A stretch of DNA of 64,000 nucleotides, taken from contig CP124756.1 of the NCBI GenBank assembly GCA_029972225.1, positions 2,338,001 through 2,402,000 on the forward strand. Direction: 5' to 3'. Numbering within the stretch: position 1 is the first letter of the stretch; every line of letters begins with the position of its first letter. This document shows, piece after piece, positions 19,956 to 28,297 of this stretch. Source of the stretch: Candidatus Thiothrix putei (GTDB lineage Bacteria; Pseudomonadota; Gammaproteobacteria; Thiotrichales; Thiotrichaceae). A program made the position numbers and the translations under genes. Below the pieces are notes generated by a model. The model ran no database searches and was not told the origin of the DNA. It saw nothing but the letters and a program-made list of their open reading frames with translations.

Positions 19956-20609
19956 TTAAACGACGTAGTGCAACACGGTGGCAAACACTTCGGCTTGATC
20001 CAACGAACTGGTGTCGATGACCAACGCATCAGCGGCAGGTTTTAAGGGAGCTACCGGGCGGTTGGTATCGCGTTCGTCGCGAGCATTGATCTCTTGAATT
20101 AGGTCGCAAAGTTTAGCACTAAGTCCTTGTTGGCTCAACTGTTTCAGGCGACGTTCTGCACGGATTTCTGCACTGGCGGTGAGATAAAACTTGTGGGTAG
20201 CTTCAGGAAACACCACCGTGCCCATATCTCGCCCATCAGCAACTAAACCGGGAAGCTGACAAAACTGGCGTTGCAGCTCCAATAATGCGGCGCGTACCAT
20301 AGGTAATGCGGCAATTTGCGAAGTCGCACTCGCGCAGGTTTCATTGCGAATCTCACTGGTAATCATGTCACCGTCCAGCCATGCTTCGCCATTTTTAAAT
20401 TCGATATTCAGGGTGGGAATCATCGCTGCCAGCGTAATTTCGTCTTGCAGATTCAGACCACGCCGCAAAGCCGCCACCGCTGCTACGCGGTAAATTGCAC
20501 CGCTATCGAGCATGTGCCAGCCGAGTTTATCCGCCAGCATACACGCAATCGTGCCTTTGCCAGCACCTGCTGGGCCATCAATCGTGATAACGGGAATTTG
20601 CATACTCAT
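19956..20609 (-). CDS. cmk: Cytidylate kinase
   Basis: A 217-residue (d)CMP kinase. It phosphorylates CMP and dCMP with ATP. The P-loop GPAGAGKGT is at residues 12-20, and a DGRDMGTVVFPEA segment lies near the middle. The ATG overlaps the aroA stop by four bases; a second ATG two codons downstream (MQIPVITID) is also possible. The aroA-cmk-rpsA order is conserved in gammaproteobacteria and supports the call. Confidence 0.97.
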   Translation of the reverse strand: MSMQIPVITIDGPAGAGKGTIACMLADKLGWHMLDSGAIYRVAAVAALRRGLNLQDEITLAAMIPTLNIEFKNGEAWLDGDMITSEIRNETCASATSQIAALPMVRAALLELQRQFCQLPGLVADGRDMGTVVFPEATHKFYLTASAEIRAERRLKQLSQQGLSAKLCDLIQEINARDERDTNRPVAPLKPAADALVIDTSSLDQAEVFATVLHYVV

Positions 20610-21928
20610 ATTGCCGCAATCCTCACACCAGCCTTGGCTGCTAATGCTACAAATCCGGGGAATGACGTGTTGACGTTAGCACAATCATTAATCGTGATCG
20701 GTGCTTGAGCGCACAATGCAGCCATTGCAAACGACATCGCAATGCGGTGATCGCCGTGGCTGTCAATCGTGCCGCCTGTAAAATTGCCGGGGTTGATAAT
20801 AATCCCATCTGGCGTCGGTTGTGCATCGACACCACACGCCATCAAACCATCCGCCATCACCTGAATCCGGTCACTTTCTTTGACGCGTAATTCTTCGGCA
20901 CCTGTCAGCACAGTTTGACCTTCTGCAAATGCGGCAGCAATGAATAACGCAGGAAATTCATCAATAGCCAGCGGCACAAGGCTTTCAGGAATCTGGATAC
21001 CTTTTAACTGCACTGCACGCACCCGAATATCTGCTACAGGTTCACCGCCAACTTCGCGCTCATTCAGCACATCGAGGTTTGCCCCCATCAGACGCAAAAT
21101 ATCAATTACGCCCGTGCGAGTTGGATTCATACCGACGTGTTCAATGGTCAGATCAGAGCCTTGTGCAATACTTGCCCCTACCATAAAAAAAGCAGCCGAA
21201 GAAATGTCGGAGGGTATATCAATATCGGTTGCAGTGAGTTTACCGCCGCCTTGCAAACTAATACGGTTACCCTCGGTTTTCACTTCATAACCAAAACCAC
21301 GCAACATGCGTTCAGTGTGGTCACGGGTTGGTGCAGGTTCCGTCACCGACGTTTCTCCCTCAGCATACAAGCCCGCCAGTAACAACGATGATTTCACCTG
21401 TGCGCTTGCCATTGGCATATCATAATGAATACCGTGTAACTTGCTGCCACCATGCACCAATAATGGCGGTGTACCTGTTGCCGTTGCTTCAATATTTGCG
21501 CCCATACGGGCTAAAGGTACAGTCACGCGCTTCATCGGACGCTTGGAAAGCGAGGCATCACCTGTCATCTTTATGTCGAACGCCTGTCCACTCATTAAAC
21601 CTGACATCAGACGCATGGATGTGCCGGAATTCCCCATATCCAAATCGTGCGTGGGGGCTTGTAAGCCGTGCAGCCCTACGCCATGGATGGTGACGTTGCC
21701 ATCATCACTTGGGCCTTCAATCTCCACCCCCATAGAACGAAAGGCATTCAAGGTACACAGACAATCTTCACCTTGCAAAAAACCACTGACGTGGGTCGTG
21801 CCTTCCGCCAGTGCGCCCAGCATGATAGAACGGTGCGAAATGGATTTATCGCCGGGTACGCGCACACTGCCGTGTAAACTGCCACCGGGTTGGACGATGA
21901 ATTGTAGGTTGATGCTGGAATGGCTCAC
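20606..21928 (-). CDS. aroA: 3-phosphoshikimate 1-carboxyvinyltransferase (EPSP synthase)
   Basis: AroA joins shikimate-3-phosphate and PEP in the shikimate pathway. The GTG at 21928 (reading as MSHSSINLQFIVQPGG) has AGGAA upstream and gives 440 residues; the longer frame to 22021 lacks a matching start signal. PGDKSISHRS at residues 25-34 carries the substrate-binding Lys28. TRDHTERML and DEFPALFIAAAFAEG carry active-site residues, and HGDHRIAMSFAMAAL lies near the C-terminus. The 3' end overlaps cmk by four bases, so the pair is translationally coupled. Confidence 0.97.
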   Translation of the reverse strand: MSHSSINLQFIVQPGGSLHGSVRVPGDKSISHRSIMLGALAEGTTHVSGFLQGEDCLCTLNAFRSMGVEIEGPSDDGNVTIHGVGLHGLQAPTHDLDMGNSGTSMRLMSGLMSGQAFDIKMTGDASLSKRPMKRVTVPLARMGANIEATATGTPPLLVHGGSKLHGIHYDMPMASAQVKSSLLLAGLYAEGETSVTEPAPTRDHTERMLRGFGYEVKTEGNRISLQGGGKLTATDIDIPSDISSAAFFMVGASIAQGSDLTIEHVGMNPTRTGVIDILRLMGANLDVLNEREVGGEPVADIRVRAVQLKGIQIPESLVPLAIDEFPALFIAAAFAEGQTVLTGAEELRVKESDRIQVMADGLMACGVDAQPTPDGIIINPGNFTGGTIDSHGDHRIAMSFAMAALCAQAPITINDCANVNTSFPGFVALAAKAGVRIAAI

Positions 21929-22047
21929 GGGGAATTCCTGTGGTAATGCGTAAAAAAGTAGGCTGGCATTCAAACATACACCATAAACTTTGCCAAGTTG
22001 TAGCATAGCATTTGCAAGCAATTTTCATATTTCACCAAACGCTTCTG

Positions 22048-22818
22048 TTAGGATCTCTCCCGAAACTTTCGCCCCGCAAACGCTGCCAACATGCCGCGCA
22101 AAATATTCATCTCACTCACAGTCACCCCTGCCCGCCCAAACAATCGCCGCATCCGCCGCATCAGCAAACGCGGATTTTCGGGGTCAAGAAAGCGCGTATC
22201 AATCATCAACTGTTCCAAATGCGTGTAAAACCCTTCCAATGCTTCCGCACTCGCCAACGCTTCTTCAGGATCAGCCGTAACAGACTGGTCAGGCGTTGCC
22301 AAACGCACCGCCGTTGCGCATTCATACCCCAACACCTGAATCGCCATCGCAATATTCAACGACAGAAAATCAAACGCCATCGGGATATGCACCAGCGTAT
22401 TGCAGTGATCCAGCTCCTCATTGGTCAAACCGGTACGCTCACGCCCAAACACCAGCGCAATTTTCTGCTGCTGCGGCAAATGCGCCGCAACGAAAGTGCC
22501 ACATTCCCGCGCATCCATCTGCGGCCATTGCAAAGTCCGCTCAGAACGCGCACTGGCTCCGATCACAATTTGGCAATCAGCGACTGCATCTTGCAAAGTC
22601 GGCACAATTTTTGCTTGTTCAATAATATCGTTCGCACCTGAGGCCAGTGCCCACGTTTCTTGAGAATACGGTTTACGCGGCGTCACTAAGCGCAAATCTT
22701 TAATGCCCATGGTTTTCATGGCACGCGCCGCCGAACCAATATTACCGGGGTGTGAGGTTTCTACCATAACGATGCGTAAGTGTTGAAGCGTAGTGTAAGG
22801 CACGGTGTGGTTGTCCAT
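22048..22818 (-). CDS. trmJ: tRNA (cytidine/uridine-2'-O-)-methyltransferase TrmJ
   Basis: A 256-residue SPOUT-fold methyltransferase. TrmJ uses SAM to methylate the 2'-OH of position 32 in several tRNAs. Expected motifs are present: VETSHPGNIGSAARAMKTMG (SpoU motif 1, about residues 19-38), VFGRERTGLTNEEL (motif 2, about 133-146) and HIPMAFDFLSLNIAMAIQVL (motif 3, about 154-173, with the knot-forming Asn). The C-terminal about 80 residues form a helical dimerisation extension. It diverges from the alanine symporter gene, with a palindrome between them. Confidence 0.95.
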   Translation of the reverse strand: MDNHTVPYTTLQHLRIVMVETSHPGNIGSAARAMKTMGIKDLRLVTPRKPYSQETWALASGANDIIEQAKIVPTLQDAVADCQIVIGASARSERTLQWPQMDARECGTFVAAHLPQQQKIALVFGRERTGLTNEELDHCNTLVHIPMAFDFLSLNIAMAIQVLGYECATAVRLATPDQSVTADPEEALASAEALEGFYTHLEQLMIDTRFLDPENPRLLMRRMRRLFGRAGVTVSEMNILRGMLAAFAGRKFRERS

Positions 22819-22827
22819 TCGATATTT

Positions 22828-22859
22828 CGTAAAGTGAGCATTATGCTATAGTCTTTACG
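22828..22859. promoter_or_regulatory. Palindrome in the trmJ / symporter divergent gap
   Basis: CGTAAAG at 22828-22834 is matched by CTTTACG at 22853-22859, and an inner AGCAT/ATGCT palindrome lies at 22837-22847 with nearly the same centre. A TATGCTATAG stretch that could be a -10 box overlaps it. The layout suits an operator for a dimeric regulator, but no known consensus was recognised. Confidence 0.4.
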
Positions 22860-22903
22860 GCAATATGACCAATAAATGAATCGCTTGGAAGAGGAGTTCC
22901 TGC

Positions 22904-24427
22904 ATGAGAAAAATCGTTTCACTGCCCACAGTCGTGGTTGCCATGCTCTTAACGTTGATGCCTAGTTGGGTAACAGCGAATGACGGCAGCGGCTTAGATG
23001 CTTGGTTTGGCACCATTAATGGTTGGTTATCAACCGTCATTTTTTATGATGTGTTTCCTGGTGAGCCAGCCATGCCGTTCATTGTGGCATGGCTCATTGC
23101 AGGTGCTGTCTTTTTGACGCTACGCTTCAGTTTCGTCAATTTACGCATGATGGGACATGCTTTCGCCGTATTACGGGGTAAATACCGAACCGCAGATGAC
23201 AAAGGTGAAGTGACGTCTTTCCAAGCGTTAACCACTGCGTTATCGGCAACCGTGGGCTTAGGCAATATCGCCGGGGTAGCGATTGCGATCTCGATTGGTG
23301 GGCCGGGCGCAACTTTTTGGATGATTGTAGCGGGCTTTCTCGGTATGACGACTAAGTTTACCGAAGCAAGCTTGGCGCAAATGTACCGCGAAGTACGCCC
23401 AGATGGGCGCTTAATGGGCGGTGCAATGGAATATCTATCTAAAGGCTTTGCTGAGCAAGGCATGGAGGGTCTGGGCAAATTTCTCGCCATCATGTTCGCG
23501 GTATTCACCATTTTTGGCTCATTTGGGGCGGGTAGCGCTTTCCAAGTCAGCCAATCCTTAGGTGCGGTAAAGGAACAGATTCCGTTTTTTGCAGAAATGC
23601 CAATTGCTTACGGTATTCTGATGGCAGTGTTAACCGGGTTAGTGATCATTGGTGGATTAAAGCGTATTGCGCACACGGCAGAAGCTATTGTACCCACAAT
23701 GGTCATCGTATATTTACTAGCCTGCTTATGGATTATCCTCAACAATATCAGCGGTGTGCCCGATGCATTGAGTAAGATTGTGGTTGAAGCCTTCTCCCCC
23801 ATCGCAGTGGCAGGTGGTATTGTCGGGGCGATTGTACAGGGCTTCAAACGAGCCGCGTTCTCCAGTGAAGCGGGCTTGGGTTCAGCCGCGATAGTGCATT
23901 CCACAGCTTCGGTTAAATACCCGATACGTCAAGGAATGGTTGCATTGTATGAGCCATTCATTGACACCGTGATTATTTGCACTATGACGGCACTGGTAAT
24001 TATTTTGACAGGCGTTTACAACTCGCCAGAAACAGAAAGCATCCGTGCCGCGAGCCAAGGCGCTGCATTAACGGCCGTCGCCTTCCGCACGGTAGCAGAT
24101 TGGTTCCCGATTATCCTCACGCTGTCGGTATTTTTGTTTGCTTTTAGTACCATGATTGCATGGTCATACTATGGTGAACGCTGCTGGGTATATTTATTTG
24201 GCGAAAAACTTTCGATCATTTACAAAGTGATGTTTTTAGTCTTTGTGTTGTTAGCTTCGGTAGCAAGTGCAGCCAATATGCTGGACTTTACTGACTTACT
24301 GGTATTAGCGATGGCTTTCCCGAACCTGATCGGCTTGTATCTGCTGAGTGGTAAAGTGCGGGTAGCCTTGAATGATTACACTGCCAAGCTAAAAAGCGGC
24401 GAGCTGGATCGTGAAGCGAAGCGTTAA
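22904..24427 (+). CDS. Sodium:alanine symporter family (AGCS) transporter
   Basis: A 507-residue inner-membrane protein of the alanine or glycine:cation symporter family. It has about ten to eleven membrane helices. The family signature is present in GLGNIAGVAIAISIGGPGA (about residues 121-139), and SSEAGLGSAAIVHSTA (about 318-333) is a second conserved block. The N-terminus looks like a signal peptide ending WVTA, followed by a short external segment, which some AGCS members have. Substrate is most likely alanine or glycine with Na+; sequence alone does not settle which. It is a single gene, ending in a strong palindrome at 24442-24469. Confidence 0.92.
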   Translation: MRKIVSLPTVVVAMLLTLMPSWVTANDGSGLDAWFGTINGWLSTVIFYDVFPGEPAMPFIVAWLIAGAVFLTLRFSFVNLRMMGHAFAVLRGKYRTADDKGEVTSFQALTTALSATVGLGNIAGVAIAISIGGPGATFWMIVAGFLGMTTKFTEASLAQMYREVRPDGRLMGGAMEYLSKGFAEQGMEGLGKFLAIMFAVFTIFGSFGAGSAFQVSQSLGAVKEQIPFFAEMPIAYGILMAVLTGLVIIGGLKRIAHTAEAIVPTMVIVYLLACLWIILNNISGVPDALSKIVVEAFSPIAVAGGIVGAIVQGFKRAAFSSEAGLGSAAIVHSTASVKYPIRQGMVALYEPFIDTVIICTMTALVIILTGVYNSPETESIRAASQGAALTAVAFRTVADWFPIILTLSVFLFAFSTMIAWSYYGERCWVYLFGEKLSIIYKVMFLVFVLLASVASAANMLDFTDLLVLAMAFPNLIGLYLLSGKVRVALNDYTAKLKSGELDREAKR

Positions 24428-24441
24428 TTAAAGATTGGTTC

Positions 24442-24469
24442 CCCCCCTCCCCTGATAAGGGGAGGGGGG
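24442..24469. terminator. GC-rich palindrome ending the symporter gene
   Basis: A perfect 12-base stem (CCCCCCTCCCCT with AGGGGAGGGGGG) around the loop GATA, followed by TTTA on the plus strand. It lies 14 bases after the symporter stop and 36 bases from the stop of the convergent gene. It probably ends transcription from either side, although the U-tract is short; it also belongs to the GC-rich palindrome style seen at 8251 and 10796. Confidence 0.6.
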
Positions 24470-24505
24470 TTTATGCGTAACATCAGATGCCGCCCCCTCG
24501 TACAG

Positions 24506-24934
24506 TTAGCTGGAAAACTTCACCCGCACCCGCAACTGCCGCAACACATCCACCGGCACACTATCCGGCAACACAATCAAACTGTGCAACTTACCTGTTG
24601 GCGTGCGCAAATTTAGCACACACAACCACGGATGCAAAAAGCTACTGTCATCCAACCGCGCAAAAAATCCAGCCGCAACAGTACGCACCAAGCACACGTC
24701 CACCTGATAAAAACGCACTTCCTGCACCGCATTCGGCACAACCCTGCTAATATGCAAGCGCCAGTAATAGCGCAACGACACCACGATCAACACAAGCAGC
24801 AGCCCCTTGCCCCACACCGGCAGCACAGGAATCAAGCCCGTCACCAGTGCTGCCAGTAAATGGGTAGCCACCACAAAAACAGCTAAGCGCCTTGAGACCA
24901 CTGGCTGCAAATACAAAGGCGGTTGATTATCCAA
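24506..24934 (-). CDS. YgfX-like two-helix membrane protein
   Basis: A 142-residue protein with a short cytosolic start, a membrane hairpin (about residues 16-37 and 40-57), then a soluble beta-rich domain with the segment LVVLRTPTGKLH-like pattern (here LCVLNLRTPTGKLHSLIVL) and a C-terminal LRVRVKF. Size and topology fit the YgfX (CptA) family, in E. coli a membrane protein encoded with the succinate dehydrogenase assembly factor SdhE and described as interfering with cytoskeletal proteins. No sdhE gene is adjacent. It lies just downstream of mtnP. The family call is by topology and short motifs, so moderate. Confidence 0.55.
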   Translation of the reverse strand: MDNQPPLYLQPVVSRRLAVFVVATHLLAALVTGLIPVLPVWGKGLLLVLIVVSLRYYWRLHISRVVPNAVQEVRFYQVDVCLVRTVAAGFFARLDDSSFLHPWLCVLNLRTPTGKLHSLIVLPDSVPVDVLRQLRVRVKFSS

Positions 24935-24940
24935 AATGGA

Positions 24941-25681
24941 TCAGCAAACTAAAGCACGCAATAACGAACGTGCATTGGCCATACCCACCACTAAGTTTTG
25001 TTGGATGTCTTCCATGGTGATCTCTTCGTTATCTTTGCCCGCTGCCCAGTTAGCCACCACCGCACAGGCGGCATAGCACAAGTCCAGTTCACGGGCGAGC
25101 GCCGCTTCTGGCATCGCCGTCATGCCTACCAAATCACAACCATCACGCTCCAAACGGATGATTTCAGCGGCAGTTTCCAAACGCGGCCCCTGGGTAGCAG
25201 CATACGTACCACGCGGCACCACATCCAGCTTCGCACATTCTGCCGCTACCAGCAGGGCATTGCGCACCTCAGCACAATAAGGCCACGAAAAGTCGATATG
25301 CGTTACATCGGTCAAACCCTCCTCAAAAAAGGTATGCGCCCGCCCGTAGGTGTAGTCAACAATTTGATCAGGAATAACCAAGCGTTTCGGCTGCATATCA
25401 GGGGTAATTCCCCCCACTGCCGCAATCGCCACGATTTTTTTAACACCTAAGCTTTTCAACGCCCACAAATTAGCACGGTAATTCACGCGATGCGGGGGGA
25501 TATTGTGGGTATAACCATGCCGTGCCAGAAACACGATACGCTTCCCGCCAATCATTCCATGCGTCACAGGGCCGGATGGCTCGCCATAAGGCGTATGCAC
25601 TACTTCGCGGTGAATTACTTCTAAACCTTCGATTTCGGTCAATCCCGTGCCGCCGATTACCGCAAATTCAATATTATTCAT
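24941..25681 (-). CDS. mtnP: S-methyl-5'-thioinosine / methylthioadenosine phosphorylase
   Basis: A 246-residue family 2 purine nucleoside phosphorylase. It cleaves the methylthio-nucleoside by-product of polyamine synthesis with phosphate. The N-terminal phosphate loop reads AVIGGTGL; ARHGYTHNIPPHRVNYRANL and VGMTAMPEAALARELD are family signatures. In several gammaproteobacteria members of this subgroup prefer S-methyl-5'-thioinosine, so either substrate is possible. The hpt gene ends two bases upstream of its ATG, making a small purine salvage operon. Confidence 0.92.
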   Translation of the reverse strand: MNNIEFAVIGGTGLTEIEGLEVIHREVVHTPYGEPSGPVTHGMIGGKRIVFLARHGYTHNIPPHRVNYRANLWALKSLGVKKIVAIAAVGGITPDMQPKRLVIPDQIVDYTYGRAHTFFEEGLTDVTHIDFSWPYCAEVRNALLVAAECAKLDVVPRGTYAATQGPRLETAAEIIRLERDGCDLVGMTAMPEAALARELDLCYAACAVVANWAAGKDNEEITMEDIQQNLVVGMANARSLLRALVC

Positions 25682-25682
25682 T

Positions 25683-26240
25683 TTACAACCCTTTTACTGC
25701 ATAAATACCGTTAGCATTACGCCAATATTCCTTGTAATCCATCCCAAACCCGAATACATAGCGATCCGGCAATTCGAGTGCAGAAAAATCACGGTGAACA
25801 CCCTCAACCCGACGCCCATGCTGCTTATCAGCGAGAACCGCCACATACACTTGAGCCGCGCCCTGTTCTAGACACCAATGCGTAATTTCACGCAAAGTAT
25901 AGCCTTCATCAAGAATATCATCGACCAACAACACATGCCGCCCTGCCAACGCCGTATCCGGCTTGTGCAACCACGTAATCGTCTTACTACCACTCGTTGC
26001 CCCACGATAACGGGTGGCGTGTAAATAATCCTGTTCTAAGGGAAATGCCAAGCGTGTCAGCAAATGCCCCGTCAAGATCACTCCACCCGTCATCACACAC
26101 AACACCAGCGGGGTTTTATCCGCCAGTTTTTCGGTAATTTCCACTGCCATCATATCCAACATGGCAGCAATATCCTCAGCGGAATACAATAAATCAGCAT
26201 CTGCCATCGCACTGGCAGCATCAGCGGCTGTGATAACCAT
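25683..26240 (-). CDS. hpt: Hypoxanthine-guanine phosphoribosyltransferase
   Basis: A 185-residue type I phosphoribosyltransferase. It makes IMP or GMP from the free base and PRPP. The PRPP loop LLVDDILDEGYTL (about residues 104-116) is clear, and FGMDYKEYWRN near the C-terminus fits the HGPRT pattern for base binding. It lies directly upstream of mtnP on the same strand with one base between stop and start, consistent with joint salvage: MtnP releases hypoxanthine or adenine and this enzyme can recycle hypoxanthine. Confidence 0.92.
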   Translation of the reverse strand: MVITAADAASAMADADLLYSAEDIAAMLDMMAVEITEKLADKTPLVLCVMTGGVILTGHLLTRLAFPLEQDYLHATRYRGATSGSKTITWLHKPDTALAGRHVLLVDDILDEGYTLREITHWCLEQGAAQVYVAVLADKQHGRRVEGVHRDFSALELPDRYVFGFGMDYKEYWRNANGIYAVKGL

Positions 26241-26326
26241 TTGTTCACCTACTGTTCAAGCAATTTTGGTATTCTAACTTAAATCAAGAAATCGTCATGA
26301 AAAAACAGAAATATGATCGATGGGTC

Positions 26327-26355
26327 TTGCATTAGCACAATCAGAATATTATGAT
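26327..26355 (+). promoter_or_regulatory. Candidate sigma-70 promoter of the sulfur globule-like gene
   Basis: TATGAT at 26350-26355 is a good -10 box and TTGCAT at 26327-26332 a weak -35, spaced 17 bases. A GCGCC/GGCGC hairpin at 26384-26397 follows in the leader, and AGAGG at 26411-26415 serves as ribosome binding site for the ATG at 26424. The leader hairpin could stabilise an abundant message. Confidence 0.5.
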
Positions 26356-26423
26356 TTGCTTATATTAATGAACCCCTTTTTACGCGCCGACGGGCGCATT
26401 ACTCTCCGCTAGAGGTATATCTC

Positions 26424-27212
26424 ATGAAACATACAAAAATCGCATTGATGTTCGCATTACTGGCTGCTTCCGGTGTTGCATCTGCTGAGTTCTTCGACGG
26501 CTTCGACAATGGCAGTGGCGTAGGTCAAGGTCAGGGTCAAGGTCAAGGCAGTACTAGTGGTCAAGGTCAAGGTTACGGCACTGGCGCTGGCGATGTAAAT
26601 GGCTGGGGTCGTGGTAAAGGTGATGCTGACGGTGAAGTGGATTTCACTATCACTTTCAAAGGCAAAGGCAAAACCGATATGGCTGCTGACACCTACGGTC
26701 AAGGCCGTGGCGATGGTTCTACCAACGTACAAGGCAGCGGCTACGGTTACGGCGATGGCTACAACAATATGTACGGCTACAGCAACACCTCCTCTAACGG
26801 TGGCAACAACCCTTGGGGTGGTTATGGTATGCCTAACATGATGCAACAAGCACCTGCACAAGGCCAAATGCCAGCAGCACCTGCACAAGGTCAAATGCCT
26901 ATGATGCAGCAAATGCCTGGCTACGGTTACAGCCCAATGATGATGGCACCTAGCTACGGAATGCAAGCGCCAAGCTTTGAGCAAATCCAAAAGCAAATGG
27001 AAATGCAACGCGCCCAAGCTGACGCTTTCTTCAAGAAAGTAGAAGAGCAGCGTGCAGCGATGGCTGCTCAACAGCAAAAAATGGTTGAAGCCAACAAAGC
27101 GGCTGCGCCTGCTGCTGCCACTACAGCTCCTGCTGCTGAAGTGAAAGTTGAAGCGGCTCCTGTGGCTGCTCCAGCACCTGCTGCGCCAGCCGCCGCTCCT
27201 GCTGCTAAGTAA
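26424..27212 (+). CDS. Sulfur globule family protein (secreted, low complexity)
   Basis: A 262-residue protein with a clear signal peptide (cleavage expected after ASA, residue 21). The mature chain has a Gly-Gln repeat zone (GQGQGQGQG, GQGQGYG), a Gly/Asn/Tyr zone, a Met/Gln/Pro zone with QAPAQGQMPAAPAQGQMP near residues 140-157, a short Gln/Lys helix (about 186-226), and an Ala/Pro tail. This composition fits the proteins that coat periplasmic sulfur globules in sulfur oxidisers such as Thiothrix and relatives. The match is by composition and signal peptide, not by a domain. It is a single gene with its own promoter and terminator. Confidence 0.72.
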   Translation: MKHTKIALMFALLAASGVASAEFFDGFDNGSGVGQGQGQGQGSTSGQGQGYGTGAGDVNGWGRGKGDADGEVDFTITFKGKGKTDMAADTYGQGRGDGSTNVQGSGYGYGDGYNNMYGYSNTSSNGGNNPWGGYGMPNMMQQAPAQGQMPAAPAQGQMPMMQQMPGYGYSPMMMAPSYGMQAPSFEQIQKQMEMQRAQADAFFKKVEEQRAAMAAQQQKMVEANKAAAPAAATTAPAAEVKVEAAPVAAPAPAAPAAAPAAK

Positions 27213-27232
27213 TCAGATTTCATAATCTGAAG

Positions 27233-27261
27233 AAAAAGGCCGGTCTCATCCGGCCTTTTTT
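27233..27261. terminator. Bidirectional terminator shared with pyrD
   Basis: GGCCGG at 27238-27243 pairs with CCGGCC at 27250-27255, flanked by five A on the left and six T on the right, so it works for both strands. It ends the sulfur globule-like gene (+) and pyrD (-). The pyrD stop codon (27246-27248) sits in the loop, so the last pyrD codons form part of the stem. Confidence 0.9.
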
Positions 27262-28262
27262 GTAGCCTCCACACACTCACGCACCAGCCCCGCCCCTCGG
27301 TAAATAAACCCGCTGTAAACCTGCACCAAACTCGCCCCCGCTGCCAATTTCGCTTGCGCATCCGCCCCAGACAAAATTCCCCCTACCCCGATAATCGGAA
27401 TCCGGCTATCCATATCCGCCCGAAACTGCCGAATCACTTCCGTGGAATGTTGCGTCAATGGCTTACCGCTCAACCCACCTTGCTCATTCGCATGAGGCAA
27501 CCCTTGCACCGCTGATTTATCCAAGGTCGTATTGGTCGCAATCAAACCATCAATCTGCACCTCGGAAAACACTTGCGCCATCTCGCGGATTTCCACCTCG
27601 CTCAAATCCGGCGCAACCTTAATCGCCACCGGCACGTAACGCCCGACTTGCTGCGCCAGTTTGCCTTGCTCTTCCCGCAACGTGACCAATAAACGCTTCA
27701 AATCATCCCCGTATTGCAAAGTGCGCAACCCCGGCGTATTCGGCGAAGAAATATTGACCGTGATGTAATGCGCCACAGGGTAAGCTTTGCGCAAACCAAT
27801 CAGGTAATCATCTGCCGCTTTTTCCACGGGGGTATCGAAGTTTTTACCGATATTGATACCAATAATGCCGGAGTAACGAGCTTGGCGGACATTTTCCAAT
27901 AAATGTTCAATCCCGTGATTATTGAAGCCCATACGGTTGATAATGGCGTGCGCTTTGGGTAAACGGAACAAACGCGGCTTAGGATTGCCGGGTTGCGGGC
28001 GCGGTGTCACCGTGCCAATTTCAATAAAGCCAAAGCCCAACGCTGCCAATGCGTCGATGTATTCGCCATTCTTATCCAGCCCTGCCGCCAAACCGACGGG
28101 ATTGGGAAATTCAATGCCCATTACCGTGACAGCCTTGCCCGGCAACGCCGCCGGTTTGCCCAACAAGCCGGTTTTACCCGCCAGTTTCAGGGAATCGAGT
28201 GCCAGATGGTGTGAGGTTTCAGCGGGAAATAGAAAAAGCAGATCGCGTAGGAGTATGTACAC
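27246..28262 (-). CDS. pyrD: Dihydroorotate dehydrogenase (quinone), class 2
   Basis: A 338-residue membrane-associated FMN enzyme that oxidises dihydroorotate to orotate with quinone. The N-terminal helical extension (about residues 1-40) is the class 2 membrane- and quinone-binding part. [16 protein letters not shown] binds FMN; the catalytic Ser lies in [14 protein letters not shown] (about residues 175-188); [16 protein letters not shown] and [12 protein letters not shown] close the barrel. The reading frame ends inside the bidirectional terminator. A strong hairpin at 28268-28297 lies just upstream of the ATG. Confidence 0.97.
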   Translation of the reverse strand: MYILLRDLLFLFPAETSHHLALDSLKLAGKTGLLGKPAALPGKAVTVMGIEFPNPVGLAAGLDKNGEYIDALAALGFGFIEIGTVTPRPQPGNPKPRLFRLPKAHAIINRMGFNNHGIEHLLENVRQARYSGIIGINIGKNFDTPVEKAADDYLIGLRKAYPVAHYITVNISSPNTPGLRTLQYGDDLKRLLVTLREEQGKLAQQVGRYVPVAIKVAPDLSEVEIREMAQVFSEVQIDGLIATNTTLDKSAVQGLPHANEQGGLSGKPLTQHSTEVIRQFRADMDSRIPIIGVGGILSGADAQAKLAAGASLVQVYSGFIYRGAGLVRECVEATKKAG

Positions 28263-28267
28263 AGAGA

Positions 28268-28297
28268 AATCCCCGGTTCAGGATGAAACCGGGGATT
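28268..28297 (-). promoter_or_regulatory. Strong hairpin between htpX and pyrD
   Basis: A perfect 11-base stem (AATCCCCGGTT with AACCGGGGATT) with an eight-base loop lies eight bases after the htpX stop and six bases before the pyrD ATG on the minus strand. No U-tract follows, so it may be a weak terminator for htpX or a leader structure of pyrD. Confidence 0.45.

Noticed and set aside
26457..27077. Minus-strand open frame opposite the sulfur globule-like gene
   Set aside because: Produced by the low-complexity repeats. Its His/Val/Leu/Ala-rich translation mirrors the Gly/Gln codons of the real gene.
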